Assembly (NCBI RefSeq): GCF_007994225.1
Contig: NZ_VLLL01000006.1
Location: 1,488,001 to 1,552,000, forward strand
Direction: 5' to 3'
DNA: 64,000 nucleotides
Origin: Stackebrandtia albiflava
Lineage (GTDB): Bacteria > Actinomycetota > Actinomycetes > Mycobacteriales > Micromonosporaceae
Below, one piece after another: positions 62,649 through 64,000 of the stretch (within the stretch, counting starts at the first letter, position 1; the number at the start of each line of letters is the position of its first letter). The notes under the pieces were generated by a model. The model was not told the DNA's origin. It ran no database searches and saw only the letters and a program-made list of their open reading frames with translations. The position numbers and the translations under genes are program-made.

Positions 62649-63263
62649 ATGTCTACGGAATCCCTTCTGCTCAACGTCATCGACGTCGAGGCCACCTGCT
62701 GGCGCGGCTCGCCACCACCCGGTCAGACGAACGAGATCATCGAGATCGGCCTGTGCGTCGTGGACCTCACCGAGCCGCGTCGCGTCGGCCGGCACCGCAT
62801 CATGGTGCGGCCCGCACGGTCCACGGTCAGCGCCTTCTGTACCGAACTGACCGGGCACACGCCCGCCGACGTCGCCGAGGGCGTCGACTTCGCCGAGGCG
62901 TGCCGACTGCTCCGGGAGGAGTACGACGGCAACACCCGGCCGTGGGCGAGCTGGGGCGACTACGACCGGGAACAGTTCCGCCGGCAGTGCCGGGCGACCG
63001 GCGTCGGCTACCCCTTGTCGCCCGCGCACACCAACGCCAAGGCGGTGTTCACCGACGCGAACGGCCTGCGGAAGCGGCCGGGCATGGCCAAGGCGTTGAC
63101 GCTTGCCGGGCTGCCGCTGGAGGGCCGTCACCACAACGGCGCCGACGACGCGTGGAACATCGGCGCGCTGATCCTCACCTTCGCCGAACCCGGACGTCGT
63201 CTCCCCGTCACCACGGCCGCACCGCACGGCGGCCGAGGTTCAGGTCCGGGCCGGCGTCAGTAG
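62649..63263 (+). CDS. DEDDh 3'-5' exonuclease (KapD-like)
   Basis: 204 residues. Exo I D12-x-E14 in NVIDVEATCW, Exo II D104/D106 in SWGDYDR, Exo III H162...D167 in HHNGADDAW. The form resembles KapD and other ERI-1-like RNases, which trim RNA ends. The 3' end overlaps the next, convergent gene by 24 bases. Confidence 0.82.
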   Translation: MSTESLLLNVIDVEATCWRGSPPPGQTNEIIEIGLCVVDLTEPRRVGRHRIMVRPARSTVSAFCTELTGHTPADVAEGVDFAEACRLLREEYDGNTRPWASWGDYDREQFRRQCRATGVGYPLSPAHTNAKAVFTDANGLRKRPGMAKALTLAGLPLEGRHHNGADDAWNIGALILTFAEPGRRLPVTTAAPHGGRGSGPGRRQ

Positions 63264-64000
63264 CTCCGCCAGCCGCACCGGATCGGCCACGTGCAGGCTC
63301 ACCGTCCGGACCGTCCTGGTGCGTTTCGCCCGGGAACCCATGCCGGGCAACACCACGCGGCACGGAGCCGCGAGGACCACGTCGAGGTTCGTGCCGTCCG
63401 CGCCGGCGATGTACAACCGGTCGTCGTCACAGGCGGGGTAGGTGTGCGAGTAGCGGCGGTTCTCCGACACCGAGACGATCGCCGACAACGGGATCACCGC
63501 GACCGGTTCAGCGCCGTACCGCAACGTCAACCGCGTCTCCGACACCAGGTGCGGATGCACCGAACGCGACGCGAGCAGACCGAGTAGGAACACGACACCG
63601 TAGACGGTCAGCACCAGCAGCACCACCCGCAGCCACTGCCAGGGCACCAGCAGGTGCACCACGACCGCCTCCAACAGCGACACCGCGATGAACGCCACCG
63701 GGATCACCATGGTGCCCCCGGCGTAGTCGAAACCGGCCACCGACGCCGACACGCCGTCGCGACGCCCCCGGATCCACAGCCACAGTGACCGGAACAGCCG
63801 GAACTCGCTGCGCGCGGCGTGCAGGAACGGGTCGGTGGCGGCGTGCGCCCCGAGCGCCCGGCGCCACGTGGACCCGGTCTCCCGGCGCAGCCGCAGCACC
63901 GCCCGCCATGTCAACGCGACGGTGAGCAGCACCAACGGGATCTCCACCGCCAGGGTGGCGGTCAACGCCTGGCCGGGGGTCAGGACCCCCAGGAGGGTGA
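63240..64000 (-). CDS. Membrane protein, 5' end outside the window
   Basis: The frame is open to the window edge (reading TLLGVLTPGQALTATL before the first visible start candidate at 63965), so the start is beyond 64000 or at TTG 63965. An early helix, a central pair of helices (VIPVAFIAVSLLEAVVVHLLV, VVLLVLTVYGVVFLLGLLA) and a C-terminal soluble part with strands (VSENRRYSHTYPACDDDRLYIAG). Function unknown. Confidence 0.6.
   Translation of the reverse strand, partial: TLLGVLTPGQALTATLAVEIPLVLLTVALTWRAVLRLRRETGSTWRRALGAHAATDPFLHAARSEFRLFRSLWLWIRGRRDGVSASVAGFDYAGGTMVIPVAFIAVSLLEAVVVHLLVPWQWLRVVLLVLTVYGVVFLLGLLASRSVHPHLVSETRLTLRYGAEPVAVIPLSAIVSVSENRRYSHTYPACDDDRLYIAGADGTNLDVVLAAPCRVVLPGMGSRAKRTRTVRTVSLHVADPVRLAELLTPART

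Overview
This window is chromosomal DNA from a high-GC actinobacterium. The evidence is very GC-rich codon use, frequent GTG starts, prfB-ftsE-ftsX beside smpB-ssrA, and an adnAB helicase-nuclease pair. It also has the moeZ / DUF3152 / TetR / DUF3107 block that I know from mycobacteria. The proline-rich membrane proteins and protein sequences fit a Micromonospora/Glycomyces/Stackebrandtia-like lineage, but genus is inference. TGA is the commonest stop codon.

Layout. 1-8,050: translation and division core, with a membrane Ser/Thr kinase, a PadR regulator, RF2 (prfB) with an altered stop-recognition tripeptide, ftsEX, a coiled-coil M23 peptidase, smpB and the tmRNA gene. 8,100-13,200: an accessory stretch directly downstream of the tmRNA 3' end. 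It holds SUKH-type proteins, a DUF234-type ATPase under a palindromic promoter, small coupled ORFs, and an intact gene plus a truncated copy of an unrecognised family. 13,380-14,705: an extremely acidic poly-Ser protein followed by an atypical kinase. 14,860-22,480: peptidase, MarR regulator plus SDR enzyme with shared repeat sites, CMD-like protein, membrane proteins, SigE-type sigma factor with a membrane partner, and MarC. 22,650-25,500: furA-katA and a DUF2231 membrane protein with an iron-box-like site. 25,500-32,200: DEAD-box helicase, ferritin-like protein, and a GntR/FCD regulator next to an ehuBCDA ectoine uptake operon. 32,200-41,870: moeZ block, TetR, DUF3107, a gamma-glutamyltransferase-like protein and a secreted SGNH hydrolase. 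41,850-48,260: adnB and adnA. 48,290-53,070: mazEF, a small HTH protein, metNIQ, and a copper-type secreted protein behind two CsoR-like boxes. 53,100-64,000: M16 peptidase pair plus nudC, ArsR with an MFS exporter, TetR, an oxidoreductase/isomerase pair, a secreted protein, a DEDDh exonuclease and a membrane protein cut by the window edge.

How the parts fit. FtsEX and the M23 protein form a plausible cell-wall hydrolysis module. SmpB and tmRNA rescue stalled ribosomes. FurA very likely controls katA. MetNIQ and EhuBCDA are complete ABC importers. AdnAB is the main double-strand-break resection machine of this kind of bacterium. Many transcription units begin with a -10-like hexamer 6-8 bases before the start codon and have no ribosome binding site, so leaderless transcription looks common. 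Boundaries follow the reading frames plus ribosome-binding-site and promoter evidence; database identity was not checked.
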